From Paraburkholderia tuberum STM678 (GTDB lineage Bacteria > Pseudomonadota > Gammaproteobacteria > Burkholderiales > Burkholderiaceae), in NCBI RefSeq assembly GCF_902833905.1, contig NZ_CADFGP010000007.1, positions 1 through 64,000 of the forward strand: 64,000 nucleotides of DNA, written 5' to 3'. The notes beneath the pieces are model-generated. The model saw nothing but the letters and a program-made list of their open reading frames with translations, had not been told where the DNA came from and did not search any database. A program made the position numbers and the translations under genes. Shown here piece after piece: positions 27,361 to 37,681 of this stretch; within the stretch, counting starts at the first letter, position 1; each line of letters opens with the position of its first letter.

Positions 27361-27552
27361 TCAGTGACGACCGCGCTTTGCATCGTCCCTGGCGTCTTCC
27401 TTCGCATCGCCATAGGCCTTCTGCACCTTGCCGGCGCCCTGCTGCAGGTCGCCCTTGAGTTCCTTCGCAGGGTCCTTCGTGGCCTTGCCGACGGCCTCGT
27501 TGACCTTGCCCTTGACCTGCTCGCCAACGCCCTTCACTTGATCCTTGTTCAT
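27361..27552 (-). CDS. CsbD family stress-response protein
   Basis: The 63-residue hydrophilic protein has the CsbD pattern: DQVKGVGEQVKGKVNEAVGKATKDPAKELKGDLQQGAGKVQKAYGDAKED. Members are induced in general stress, and are thought to be unstructured or helical; no enzymatic activity is known. Flanked by its own terminator. The 203-bp upstream gap contains AT-rich stretches suited to a promoter, divergent from the gene at 27756. Confidence 0.9.
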   Translation of the reverse strand: MNKDQVKGVGEQVKGKVNEAVGKATKDPAKELKGDLQQGAGKVQKAYGDAKEDARDDAKRGRH

Positions 27553-27755
27553 GCTCGGCTCCCATATGCGTAGTCGACGGAAATGCCGGCGCGGTATTGC
27601 GCCGGTGTGTGGGAAGCAGCAACGGCTGTTCCCGGGAGCTGCTCCGCGCGCCGGGCCGCGGCACCGACGAACGCCGACGCGCGATCGGGCAAATTTTTTA
27701 TCGAAAGGCCTAAAGTCTCGCGGCGCACCGCCGTAAATGCGCTCAGGGAGGAGTC

Positions 27756-28082
27756 ATGGACCGCACGGAGACTACGATTTCGGGATCATCGCAAGCTGCG
27801 TTGATCGATCACGACATCGCGCACATCGCGCGGGTGATGCACGTATCGCTACGCGGCGATTTCGGCGGTCCGATCCTGCCAGCCACCTATTGGCGCAAAC
27901 GACTGACCACGCTGGTCGACAGCGGCCAGCTTTCTACCGCCCAATTGGACAAAGTCGATAGCCTGCTGCTGCAACTCGATCGGCTGGCCTCGACGCCGCT
28001 GCCCGAATGGGAACGCTTCGCGCCCGCGCCGACCTCGCGATTCGAGCCGGCTGGCCCGGTGAAGAAGGTGAAGTCGGCCTGA
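27756..28082 (+). CDS. Hypothetical protein, 108 residues
   Basis: A soluble protein with the central block IDHDIAHIARVMHVSLRGDFGGPILPATYWRKRL and LDKVDSLLLQLDRL. The ribosome-binding site AGGGAGGAG fixes the start. I recall similar short proteins in Burkholderia but no characterised family. It is divergent from CsbD, and a stress role is possible only by association. Confidence 0.65.
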   Translation: MDRTETTISGSSQAALIDHDIAHIARVMHVSLRGDFGGPILPATYWRKRLTTLVDSGQLSTAQLDKVDSLLLQLDRLASTPLPEWERFAPAPTSRFEPAGPVKKVKSA

Positions 28083-28153
28083 CCGCATCCGCCCCACCCG
28101 CTGCACCCGCACGCGTGGCGCCAAGCCGGCCCGCGGCTCGTCTTGCGCGCCGC

Positions 28154-28186
28154 AAAAAAAGCGGCCGGGCACGAGGTCGCGGCCGC
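28154..28186 (-). terminator. Terminator-like hairpin facing left, with no gene upstream of it
   Basis: Stem GCGGCCG (28161-28167) with CGGCCGC (28180-28186), followed on the minus strand by seven T. No minus-strand protein gene lies to its right before the dcm-like gene. Confidence 0.5.
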
Positions 28187-28382
28187 CAACACACGTCGCA
28201 ACGCCGGAGACCAGCGTCACGGGACAAGCGTATATCCGCATTCGTCACAGGCATGGTTCGCGGCAGACAAACTTAGCGGCGCGACGTATCGCGAAAAATT
28301 CCTGATCAATCGGCGCCAACAATAGGGAAATGGGACGACCTTAGGTCATAATGTCCGCAAAAATTCCCAGCAAGGACGCCAA

Positions 28383-29675
28383 GTGACCCTCGCCGCCCCG
28401 TTCGACCTGCTCAAGCAGGCGCGCGCCCGTTTCACCCAACGCGAAATCGCAGCCCATGTCGGCAAGGACATCAAGACGGTGCGTCGCTGGGAAAAAGGTG
28501 AAACGCCTTGTCCCGCGATGCTGGAACCCGCGTTGCGCGATCTGCTGCGGCAAGGCGCGCGTGAGGCGCAACACGCGGGCGACGCGGCGCGCTTCCGCTT
28601 CATCGATCTGTTCGCGGGTATCGGCGGCATTCGCATGGGCTTCGAGGCGCACCGCGGCGAATGCGTGTTCACCAGCGAGTGGAACGAGTTCTCGACGCGG
28701 ACTTATCGCGAGAACCACGGCGACAACTCCGCGAGCGGCGGCGCGCACGCGCTGATCGGCGACATCGTCACGTTTCCCGCCGAGGACGTGCCGAGCCACG
28801 ACGTGCTGCTCGGCGGCTTTCCGTGCCAGCCGTTTTCGATCGCCGGCGTCAGCAAGAAAAACGCGCTTGGCCGGCCGCACGGCTTCGAATGCACGACCCA
28901 GGGCACGCTGTTTTTCGACGTCGCGCGCATCATCGCCGCGAAGCGCCCCGCCGCGTTCCTGCTCGAAAACGTAAAGAACCTGCTGTCGCACGACAAGGGC
29001 CGCACCTTCGACGTGATCCTGCAAACGCTGCGCGACGAGCTCGGCTATGAGGTGCACTACCGCGTGATCGATGGCCAGCATTTCACGCCTCAGCATCGCG
29101 AGCGCATCATCGTGGTGGGCTTTCGCGGCAAGACCGGGTTCACATGGGACGACCTGCGCCTGCCCGAACAGGGTCCGCGGCTCGGCGCAATCCTGCATCG
29201 CACGGACGGCACGGAACCGATGCTGCCGTGGGACCAAGACCGCTTCTTCGACCACACCGCGCGCCGCGTGCAGCCGAAGTACACGCTCACCCCGAAGCTG
29301 TGGGCGTATCTGCAAAACTACGCGGCCAAGCATCGTGCGGCGGGCAACGGCTTCGGTTTCGGCATGGCCTATCCGGACAGCGTGACGCGCACGCTGTCGG
29401 CGCGCTATCACAAGGACGGCTCCGAAATTCTCGTCTATCAGGGCGAGGCGCTGCGCCCGCGCCGCCTGACGCCGCGCGAATGCGCGCGACTGATGGGCTT
29501 TCCCGACACCTTCAGGATTCCGGTCAGCGATACGCAGGCCTACCGGCAGTTCGGCAATAGCGTCGTGATGCCGGTAATGCGCGAAGTGGCGCGTATCATG
29601 CTGCCGCATGTGCAAACCCTGCTTGCCCACCCGACCCGCGATGCGTCGAAACACTCCCTGCCGCTCTACGCGTGA
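28383..29675 (+). CDS. dcm: DNA (cytosine-5) methyltransferase, Dcm/M.EcoRII-like
   Basis: The 430-residue protein starts with a short helix-turn-helix region (residues 17-40, [19 protein letters not shown]), as in Dcm, then the canonical motifs: [31 protein letters not shown] with catalytic Cys148, [41 protein letters not shown] and [11 protein letters not shown]. The start is GTG. A vsr gene begins 30 bp downstream, the Dcm-Vsr arrangement. No restriction endonuclease gene is adjacent, so it is probably an orphan methylase; the recognition site, possibly CCWGG, is not deducible here. Confidence 0.94.
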   Translation: MTLAAPFDLLKQARARFTQREIAAHVGKDIKTVRRWEKGETPCPAMLEPALRDLLRQGAREAQHAGDAARFRFIDLFAGIGGIRMGFEAHRGECVFTSEWNEFSTRTYRENHGDNSASGGAHALIGDIVTFPAEDVPSHDVLLGGFPCQPFSIAGVSKKNALGRPHGFECTTQGTLFFDVARIIAAKRPAAFLLENVKNLLSHDKGRTFDVILQTLRDELGYEVHYRVIDGQHFTPQHRERIIVVGFRGKTGFTWDDLRLPEQGPRLGAILHRTDGTEPMLPWDQDRFFDHTARRVQPKYTLTPKLWAYLQNYAAKHRAAGNGFGFGMAYPDSVTRTLSARYHKDGSEILVYQGEALRPRRLTPRECARLMGFPDTFRIPVSDTQAYRQFGNSVVMPVMREVARIMLPHVQTLLAHPTRDASKHSLPLYA

Positions 29676-29705
29676 GCGGCCGCGCGACCCGTTGGCCCGC
29701 TGACG

Positions 29706-30152
29706 ATGGTCGATATCGTCGATAGCGCGACGCGCAGCCGGATGATGTCCGGCATTCGCGGCCGCAACACCAAGCCGGAGATCCTGATCCGCAGCCTGTT
29801 GCATCGGCGGGGCCTGCGCTTCCGGCTCGACGCGCGCGATCTGCCCGGCCGCCCCGACATCGTGCTGCCGCGCTATCGCGCGGTGGTGCTCGTGCATGGC
29901 TGCTTCTGGCATGGCCACGACTGTCATCTGTTCAAATGGCCGCAGACGCGGCCCGACTTCTGGCGCGACAAGATCGGCCGCAATCGCAGCAACGACGACA
30001 AGGTGCGCGCCGCGTTGCTCGCGAGCGGCTGGCGCGTCGCGGTCGTGTGGGAATGCGCTTTGCGGGGCGCGAATCGCGATATCGCGGGCGTGATCGAGCG
30101 GCTCGTCGCATGGATCGGAAGCGACGCGCCGGAGTTCGAGGAACGCGGCTGA
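29706..30152 (+). CDS. vsr: Very short patch repair endonuclease
   Basis: The 148-residue enzyme nicks 5' of T in T:G mismatches arising from deaminated 5-methylcytosine. The Vsr signature is complete: RSRMMSGIRGRNTKPEILIRSLLHRRGLRFRLDARDLPGRPDIVLPRYRAVVLVHGCFWHGHDC, including the catalytic Asp in GRPDIV and zinc-ligating Cys/His in HGCFWHGHDCHL, then RNRSNDDKVRAALLASGW. It lies 30 bp downstream of the methyltransferase whose lesions it repairs, and is probably co-transcribed with it. Confidence 0.96.
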   Translation: MVDIVDSATRSRMMSGIRGRNTKPEILIRSLLHRRGLRFRLDARDLPGRPDIVLPRYRAVVLVHGCFWHGHDCHLFKWPQTRPDFWRDKIGRNRSNDDKVRAALLASGWRVAVVWECALRGANRDIAGVIERLVAWIGSDAPEFEERG

Positions 30153-30393
30153 AAACCGCGCGCGACCTGCCCGGCTCGCGCGAGTCTCGCGGCCGCTGGT
30201 GCTACACTCGAAAGGCTCACCCGGCGCGCTTTCGAGATGCCTTCGAGGCACGCTTCGGCGGCGTTTTCCGGGTGCTTCCAGGCGCTTTCGCGGCACGTCC
30301 TCACGCGCTTCGGCATGCCGCGAGATGCGCCTCGCCCGCCGCGACATCGCGAACTCCGACGATCCCAGAACCAATCAACAAGGGAGGCACATC

Positions 30394-30897
30394 ATGGCTG
30401 ACTTCCGTCTCTGGTCCGACGATTTTCCCACCAACGGCTTCATGCCGAGAGCCCACGAGTACAACGACAAGGCGTTCGGCGGCGACGGCGAAAACATCTC
30501 GCCGTCGCTGCAATGGGAAGCGCCGCCCGCGGACACGCAAAGCTTCGCGCTCACCGTTCACGATCCCGACGCGCCGACCGGCAGCGGCTTCTGGCATTGG
30601 GTCGTGGTGAACATTCCGGCCGACGCGCGCTCGCTGCCGCGCAACGCCGGCAAGGCCGACGGCTCGCTGCTGCCGCAGGGCGCGATGCAGGTGCGCAACG
30701 ACTATGGGACGGTCGGCTTCGGCGGCGCCGCGCCGCCGCGCGGCGATCGCACGCATCGCTATATCTTCCGGCTGCATGCGCTGAAAGTGCCGCATCTGCC
30801 GGTCAGCGCGGAAACCACCAACGCGGTCGCGCGCTTCATGACGCACCTGAACGAAATCGATTCGACGACCCACACGGGCCTTTACGAACTCAAATAA
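30394..30897 (+). CDS. YbhB/YbcL family PEBP-like protein
   Basis: The 167-residue protein has the phosphatidylethanolamine-binding fold of bacterial YbhB: SPSLQWEAPPADTQSFALTVHDPDAPTGSGFWHWVVVNIPA, then GTVGFGGAAPPRGDRTHRYIFRLHAL with the conserved ligand pocket (DPDAP, HW, PPRGDRTHRY). The ATG follows AGGGAGGCACATC. No signal peptide, so cytosolic. Role in bacteria uncertain; Raf-kinase-inhibitor-like names come from eukaryotic homologues. Confidence 0.92.
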   Translation: MADFRLWSDDFPTNGFMPRAHEYNDKAFGGDGENISPSLQWEAPPADTQSFALTVHDPDAPTGSGFWHWVVVNIPADARSLPRNAGKADGSLLPQGAMQVRNDYGTVGFGGAAPPRGDRTHRYIFRLHALKVPHLPVSAETTNAVARFMTHLNEIDSTTHTGLYELK

Positions 30898-30902
30898 CGC
30901 AC

Positions 30903-30938
30903 GCGCGGCGCCGGCGCCCGGTAACGCCGGCGCCGCGC
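30903..30938. repeat. Perfect 14-bp inverted repeat between PEBP and MFS genes
   Basis: Arms 30903-30916 and 30925-30938, loop of eight bases. No T-run follows on either side, so it may be a factor-independent mRNA end-stabiliser rather than a terminator. Confidence 0.6.
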
Positions 30939-31014
30939 CGACCGATACGCCCGCAGCGGCCAGCGCGTGAGCCGCGCACAGGCGCGCCAACATCTCCGAC
31001 AAATCAAACAATCG

Positions 31015-32433
31015 ATGCACGCACCCTCCCCGCGCACGGACGGCTCGACGCCCTCCACTTCCCGCTTCGAAGGCAAGGAACTGGGCCTACCGGTTCCGCA
31101 ACGCTACTGGGCGATGCTCGTCATCGCGCTCTCGCTGACGCTCGCGGTGCTCGACAGCGCGATCGCCAACGTCGCGCTGCCGACGATCGCGCGCAACCTC
31201 AATGCGAGTGCCGCCGCGTCGATCTGGGTCGTCAACGCGTATCAGCTCGCGATCACGATCTCGCTGCTGCCGCTCGCGTCGCTCGGCGACCGCGTCGGCT
31301 ACCGGCGCATTTATCTGTCGGGCCTGATCCTGTTCACGGTCGCGTCGTTCGGTTGCGCGCTGTCGAACTCGCTGGCGACGCTCGCGTTCGCGCGAGTGAT
31401 CCAGGGCTTCGGCGCGGCCGGCATCATGAGCGTGAACACCGCGATCGTGCGCATGATCTATCCGCCCGCCCAGCTCGGGCGCGGCGTCTCGATCAACGCG
31501 ATGGTGGTGGCGGTGTCGTCGGCGGTCGGGCCGACGGTCGCCTCGGGCGTGCTCGCGATCGCGAGCTGGCCGTGGCTGTTCGCGATCAACGTGCCGATCG
31601 GGATCGCGGCGATCGTCGGCGGCTTCAAGGCGCTGCCGATGAACCCCGGCCACGAATCCCCGTATGACTATCTGAGCGCGGTGATGAATGCGTTCGTGTT
31701 CGGCCTGCTGATTTTCGCGGTCGATGGCCTCGGCCACGGCGAGCGTTTCGGCTACGTGACGCTCGAGGCGCTCGGAGCGCTGGTCATCGGCTACTTCTTC
31801 GTGCGTCGCCAGCTGACGCGGCCCGCCCCGCTGCTGCCGATCGACCTGCTGCGTATTCCGGTGTTCGCGCTGTCGATCGGCACGTCGGTCTGCTCGTTCT
31901 GCGCGCAGATGCTCGCGTTCGTGTCGCTGCCGTTCCTGCTGCAGGAAACGCTCGGCATGTCGCAGGTCGAAACGGGTCTTTTGATGACGCCGTGGCCCGC
32001 GATCATCATCATCGCGGCGCCCATTGCCGGCGTGCTGTCGGACAGGATATCGGCCGGCTGGCTCGGCGGCGTCGGGCTCGCCGCGATGACCGTCGGCCTG
32101 CTGCTGCTCGCGACGCTCGGGCCTCACCCGGACGCGCTGCAGATTTCGTGGCGCATGGCGCTGTGCGGCGCGGGCTTCGGCATCTTCCAGTCGCCGAACA
32201 ATCGCACGATGCTGTCGTCCGCGCCGCGCGAACGCAGCGGCGGCGCGAGCGGCATGCTCGGCACCGCGCGCCTGACCGGGCAAACGCTCGGCGCGGCGCT
32301 GGTCGCGCTGATCTTCGGCGTCGCGCCGCAGAGCGGGACGATCATCGCGCTGTATGTGGCCGCGGGGTTCTCGGCGGTCGCGGCGGTCGTCAGCACGATG
32401 CGGGTCGTGCAGAAGGTGGCGCAGCCGGCCTGA
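31015..32433 (+). CDS. MFS transporter, DHA2 (EmrB/QacA) drug:H+ antiporter type
   Basis: The 472-residue inner-membrane protein has 14 predicted membrane helices. Motif D1 is LDSAIANVALPTIARNL, motif A LGDRVGYRRIYLSGL, and motif C in helix 5 region NAMVVAVSSAVGPTVASGVLA. This fits multidrug or metabolite export. A GTG start 16 codons upstream (30967) keeps the frame; neither start has a good ribosome-binding site, and I prefer the ATG. No regulator of the TetR or MarR kind is adjacent; otsA converges on it. Confidence 0.9.
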   Translation: MHAPSPRTDGSTPSTSRFEGKELGLPVPQRYWAMLVIALSLTLAVLDSAIANVALPTIARNLNASAAASIWVVNAYQLAITISLLPLASLGDRVGYRRIYLSGLILFTVASFGCALSNSLATLAFARVIQGFGAAGIMSVNTAIVRMIYPPAQLGRGVSINAMVVAVSSAVGPTVASGVLAIASWPWLFAINVPIGIAAIVGGFKALPMNPGHESPYDYLSAVMNAFVFGLLIFAVDGLGHGERFGYVTLEALGALVIGYFFVRRQLTRPAPLLPIDLLRIPVFALSIGTSVCSFCAQMLAFVSLPFLLQETLGMSQVETGLLMTPWPAIIIIAAPIAGVLSDRISAGWLGGVGLAAMTVGLLLLATLGPHPDALQISWRMALCGAGFGIFQSPNNRTMLSSAPRERSGGASGMLGTARLTGQTLGAALVALIFGVAPQSGTIIALYVAAGFSAVAAVVSTMRVVQKVAQPA

Positions 32434-32518
32434 GGGCTGTGGCCGTTACGCGCGCAAGACATGCACAACGTGAGCGGCACACACGCGCCGCCCGCCCGCG
32501 CGGGCCGCGCCTGTCGGC

Positions 32519-33946
<1,428 letters not shown>

Positions 33947-34134
33947 TAGTGCTCCATTGTTTCGTTGTATGCGGAATTGCGCCAAAACGGTGCATGCAAT
34001 CATCGTGCCGATATATGAGATATCGGAAATAAAGTTGTATGAAAATGTGACAAACGAGCGAATCCCCGCAATCATCACGGATTGCGAAGAAGATTTTTCT
34101 GTTAGATCCGACGAATCCAGAGGTCTTTCTTACC

Positions 34135-34158
34135 GGTATCCCGGGTCGCCGGGATACC
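34135..34158. repeat. Perfect 10-bp inverted repeat after a small gene
   Basis: GGTATCCCGG and CCGGGATACC around a GTCG loop, 22 bp past the stop of the small gene at 34181. Possible terminator without T-run. The rest of 33947-34134 is AT-richer than average and holds no gene. Confidence 0.5.
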
Positions 34159-34180
34159 CCCGCCCGGGTGCTACGCTGCC

Positions 34181-34393
34181 TCAGGCATCCTGCTCCGAGC
34201 CCAGATCGCGCTGGTATTCGAGGCCTTCCTGACGCACCCCGCCCTGGTTGTGCTCGCCGTCCGGCGGCGTATGCGGGGCGATCCGATTCTGCGCGGCCGG
34301 GTCCGGCGACACCACCGGCTCAGTCTCGACCTCGGCCGGCCGTGGCCCGCGCTTGGGGTGCCGCGCGGAACGTCGCAATGCGGGATGTCTCAT
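34181..34393 (-). CDS. Small hypothetical protein, 70 residues
   Basis: MRHPALRRSARHPKRGPRPAEVE is a basic opening, followed by an acidic, proline- and glutamine-rich tail (TPPDGEHNQGGVRQEGLEYQRDL). No membrane segment and probably disordered. The ribosome-binding site GGAGGCACGATC is strong, which is the main support that the gene is real. Function unknown. Confidence 0.55.
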   Translation of the reverse strand: MRHPALRRSARHPKRGPRPAEVETEPVVSPDPAAQNRIAPHTPPDGEHNQGGVRQEGLEYQRDLGSEQDA

Positions 34394-34441
34394 GATCGTG
34401 CCTCCGGGGGAAGCCTGCCGCTTGTCGGGCATCCCTACAGT

Positions 34442-34864
34442 CTAGGGGGCGAAACCGTAAATTGCCGGTAAAACATGCGCCGGCTTTGTAACAAGTACAG
34501 CAATGCTCTGCACCGACCCAGGGCATGACGCCTTGCAGTGCGGGATGTGGTTCCATCGAGTGCGCGACAGGGCGCCGACAATCGACGGTCGTATCAACAT
34601 TGCCGCGGGTCGCGACGGACGGTCGGCGGCCTGAGGCGTTTGCGTTGGCTGCGGCGGCGGATCGCCGATCGGCGGCGTGACCGGTTCGACGGGTTCGATC
34701 GGATCGGGTGTCGGGCCGGGGATCGTGTCGGGTTCGGCCGGGTCCGGCGGCGCGATGGGAGGTGCAGTGGGCGGCTCGACCGGTTCGGGCCGATGAGCGT
34801 GCAACGGCCTGGACGGCGCGGAAACGGCAGCGTAATGCGACAGGTGCGGCGGCAGGTGCGGCAT
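34442..34864 (-). CDS. Proline-rich hypothetical protein, about 140 residues
   Basis: From MPHLPPHLSHYAAVSAPSRP the central segment is built of proline-glutamate/aspartate steps (PEPVEPPTAPPIAPPDPAEP, then TPDPIEPVEPVTPPIGDPPP). It is unlike any enzyme and likely extended or disordered. The last 50 residues lack this character, so the true C-terminus is uncertain. The start has GAGGTCACCGAC before it. It lies between the sigma-54 regulator and a small basic protein on the same strand. No signal peptide is evident. Confidence 0.45.
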   Translation of the reverse strand: MPHLPPHLSHYAAVSAPSRPLHAHRPEPVEPPTAPPIAPPDPAEPDTIPGPTPDPIEPVEPVTPPIGDPPPQPTQTPQAADRPSRPAAMLIRPSIVGALSRTRWNHIPHCKASCPGSVQSIAVLVTKPAHVLPAIYGFAP

Positions 34865-34985
34865 GTCGGTGACCTCGTTTTGCGTTCCACCGGAGCGCAG
34901 CAAGGCTTGTGCCGTTCGGGTGCCCGCCCGGAAGCCCGGGCGGGCGGATACTGGGGACGCGGATGACGTGCGAACGAGGCGCGGA

Positions 34986-36386
34986 TCAGGCGTCCGCGCC
35001 GCCGAGTGCGCGTGATTCGTCGGTGGGATCGCCGTCGTCGCGCGCATCGTTGCCGTACTCGACGAGGCGGTTGTACAGCGTCTTCAGGCTGATGCCGAGA
35101 ATTTCCGCGGCGCGCGTCTTGACGCCGCCGCATTGCTCGAGCGTCGCAAGAATCAGCTGACGGTCGGCTTCCGCGAGCGAGGTGCCGAACGGGATCGTGA
35201 TCGCGGTGCCGGCCGCGGGCTTCGACAGCGTGATTTGCAACGGCACCGTCGCCGTGCTATCCGAATCCCCGCTCGACATGATGTGCGCGCGCTGCACGTA
35301 GTTCTTCAGTTCGCGCACATTGCCCGGCCACGGATACGACAGCAGCATGTCCTTCACCGCGACAGGGAAATGCTTCTTCGTGCCGTGACGCTCGTTGAGC
35401 TCATCGAGGAACGATTGCGCGAGCAGCTCGACGTCCTTGCCGCGCTCGCGCAGCGGCGGCAGGCTGATCGGAAACACGTTCAGCCGGTGGTACAGATCGA
35501 GCCGCAGCTTGCCTTCGAGCACCGCCTGCTCGGGATCGCGATTGGTGGCCGCGATCAGACGCACGTCGGTTTCGATTTCCTTGGTCGTGCCGACGCGCAT
35601 GAACATGCCGGTCTCAAGCACGCGCAGCAGCTTTACCTGCAGCTCGATCGGCATCTCGGTGATTTCGTCGAGGAACAGCGTGCCGCCGTTCGCGCGCTCG
35701 AAATAGCCCTTGTGCTGCCGGTCCGCGCCGGTGAACGAACCGCGCTCGTGGCCGAACATTTCCGATTCGATCAGATTCGGCGAAATCGCGCCGCAGTTGA
35801 CCGCGAGGAACGCGTGCTTGCGGCGCAGGCTCAGCTCGTGCAGCGTCTGCGCGGCAACTTCCTTGCCGGTGCCCGATTCGCCGACCAGCATCACCGAGGC
35901 CGCCGTCGGCGCGACGCGGCTGATCTGGTCGTAGACCTCCTGCATCGCCGGCGAATTGCCGAGCATCAGACCGAAGCGGCCCATGCGGCGCAACTCGCCG
36001 CGCAGCGTGCCGATTTCGGCCTTCAGGTCGCCGGCGCGCGGCAGGCGCGACAGGATCGACTTCACGCGCTGCATGTTGATCGGCTTCACGAGGTAGTCGG
36101 CCGCGCCCATTTTCAGTGCGCTGACCGCCGACTCGACCGTCGCGTGGCCGGTGATCACGATCACTTCGACGCCGGAGCGCGGATCGAGATCTTCGAACAG
36201 ATCGACCCCGCTGCCGTCGGGCAGCTTCAGGTCGGTGAAAACGACGTCCGGCATCTGCCGGATCAGTTGAATACGCGCTTCGCGCAGATCGCCCGCGGTG
36301 GCGGTGGTCAGCCCGTCTTCCCCGATGACGGCGGAAAGTGCCTCACGGGTACCTGCGTCGTCATCGACAATGAGTACATGTGGCAT
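34986..36386 (-). CDS. Sigma-54-dependent response regulator (NtrC family)
   Basis: The 466-residue protein has a receiver domain (residues 1-120; phospho-acceptor Asp52 in VVFTDLKLP), an AAA+ domain (Walker A GESGTGKEV, sigma-54 contact loop GSFTGA in place of the usual GAFTGA, Walker B GGTLFLDEITEM, sensor AATNRD) and a C-terminal Fis-type HTH ending SLKTLYNRLVEYG. It activates RpoN promoters. No histidine kinase is adjacent, so it is an orphan here. A second activator lacking a receiver is at 37682. Confidence 0.93.
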   Translation of the reverse strand: MPHVLIVDDDAGTREALSAVIGEDGLTTATAGDLREARIQLIRQMPDVVFTDLKLPDGSGVDLFEDLDPRSGVEVIVITGHATVESAVSALKMGAADYLVKPINMQRVKSILSRLPRAGDLKAEIGTLRGELRRMGRFGLMLGNSPAMQEVYDQISRVAPTAASVMLVGESGTGKEVAAQTLHELSLRRKHAFLAVNCGAISPNLIESEMFGHERGSFTGADRQHKGYFERANGGTLFLDEITEMPIELQVKLLRVLETGMFMRVGTTKEIETDVRLIAATNRDPEQAVLEGKLRLDLYHRLNVFPISLPPLRERGKDVELLAQSFLDELNERHGTKKHFPVAVKDMLLSYPWPGNVRELKNYVQRAHIMSSGDSDSTATVPLQITLSKPAAGTAITIPFGTSLAEADRQLILATLEQCGGVKTRAAEILGISLKTLYNRLVEYGNDARDDGDPTDESRALGGADA

Positions 36387-36655
36387 CGCGTTTCGAAAGC
36401 CTGCAAGCGTGGGTCAGAAAATATGCGGAACATGCCAATGGGCATGCGGCTGGGTCCGGTCGGCTGCATGACGCGGACTCGATTGCGTTCCGTTCCGCCG
36501 ACCATTTGATGAAAAATTGCAACAATAACGGCCAGATTCGCGCCAACTTCCGCGTCATTGTTGTCTATTTACCTATTATACGGCTTTATAAGATTCATTT
36601 AACAATCCCGTTCCAGGCGCCGGCGGCAGGCCGCGTTGCATTCGAGCGAACCGCG

Positions 36656-36910
36656 TCAGCCGCGCGGAAAGGGCCATGCGCGAGGTTCGCCGTTGACCTG
36701 CCCCGAGCCGTTGGCGCTGTGCGAGGCAGGCGCCAGCTCGGTCGACAAAGTCGCCGGCGCCGCCACCGCGCCGCCCTCGTTTTCCCAGCGGCTCAGCTCG
36801 CGCGCCGGTGAGACCTGGCCCATGCGCTTGTGTTGCACGTAGCGAACCGCCAGGAAGCCGCCGATTGCCATCAATGCGCCAAAAAAACCAATTGTGGGTC
36901 GTGTCATCAT
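36656..36910 (-). CDS. Small membrane-anchored hypothetical protein, 84 residues
   Basis: MMTRPTIGFFGALMAIGGFLAVRYVQHKRMG gives one N-terminal transmembrane helix with basic flank, then a cytoplasmic or periplasmic hydrophilic tail with ARELSRWENEGG. The start follows AAGGAGTTC. It is 55 bp downstream of the DUF883 gene and probably forms an operon with it. Family not recognised. Confidence 0.65.
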   Translation of the reverse strand: MMTRPTIGFFGALMAIGGFLAVRYVQHKRMGQVSPARELSRWENEGGAVAAPATLSTELAPASHSANGSGQVNGEPRAWPFPRG

Positions 36911-36965
36911 GAACTCCTTGGATCGTGATGCGGATGGATGCAGCCGTGCCAAGCGTGCGCCGCGC

Positions 36966-37283
36966 CTAACGCGCGACCAGCACGCCGAGCAGAAAACCGC
37001 TGCCCGCCGCGAGCGCGAGCGAGCGCCACGGGTTATGGCGCACATAGTGCTCGGCGCTGACCGCCGCCCCGCGATACCGGCGATGCACGTTGCGTTGCGC
37101 ATCGCCGAGCGTCGATTGCAGCGTTTCCACGTGCGTGCCGAGCCGGTCGCGCAAGGCGCCGACGCCTTCGCCCGGCACGTTGGCGGCGAGCCGCAGCATT
37201 TCCTCCGAGTCCCTCAGCAGCACCCGAAGATCCTCGACGATCTTCTGTCCGCCGAGTGCAAGTTGTTGTGTGGTGTCAGTCAT
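36966..37283 (-). CDS. DUF883 family protein (ElaB/YqjD-like)
   Basis: The 105-residue protein is helical with a C-terminal membrane anchor: residues 1-75 include KIVEDLRVLLRDSEEMLRLAA and LRDRLGTHVETLQSTLGDAQ, then VRHNPWRSLALAAGSGFLLGVLVAR, the conserved DUF883 tail with HP-W. ElaB and YqjD associate ribosomes with the inner membrane in stationary phase. The start has GAGGAGTGAACG upstream. First gene of a two-gene unit with the 84-residue membrane protein. Confidence 0.88.
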   Translation of the reverse strand: MTDTTQQLALGGQKIVEDLRVLLRDSEEMLRLAANVPGEGVGALRDRLGTHVETLQSTLGDAQRNVHRRYRGAAVSAEHYVRHNPWRSLALAAGSGFLLGVLVAR

Positions 37284-37681
37284 CGTTCACTCCTCGTCTG
37301 ATTCGGCGTTCGTGCGTTGCCGCGGAATCGGTGCGTCGACCGGTGCAACAGTTCGGGCTTCGGGCGCACGATGCGGGTTGCCGGTTTGCGCTGGCCGGCG
37401 GCGCTGCGACGTAGCCGTCAAACCTCGCACGACTCGATCAAACGGTCAATGATGCAATGCGTGTGCCCGGTATATTTACCGCTCCAACGCGCTGATAAAG
37501 CCAATTTCGCGCACTTTCGACCGATTGCGCGCACGGCTATTTCAGCGACTGCCAGTTCGATTGCCGGAATCAGTGTCGAAGTGGTTAAATCGTCTTTTAT
37601 GAGATAGTGGCTGTACGGTCTATCGCATTCAAGGCCTGCGCGCCGCAACACGAACTCCATTTGCACAGGACTTCCCTTTTT
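37284..37681. other. Divergent intergenic region, 398 bp
   Basis: Between the DUF883 gene and the second sigma-54 activator. The part from 37440 to 37620 is AT-richer than the surroundings, suitable for promoters. I see no gene, and no TGGCAC-N5-TTGCA sigma-54 element. Confidence 0.45.
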
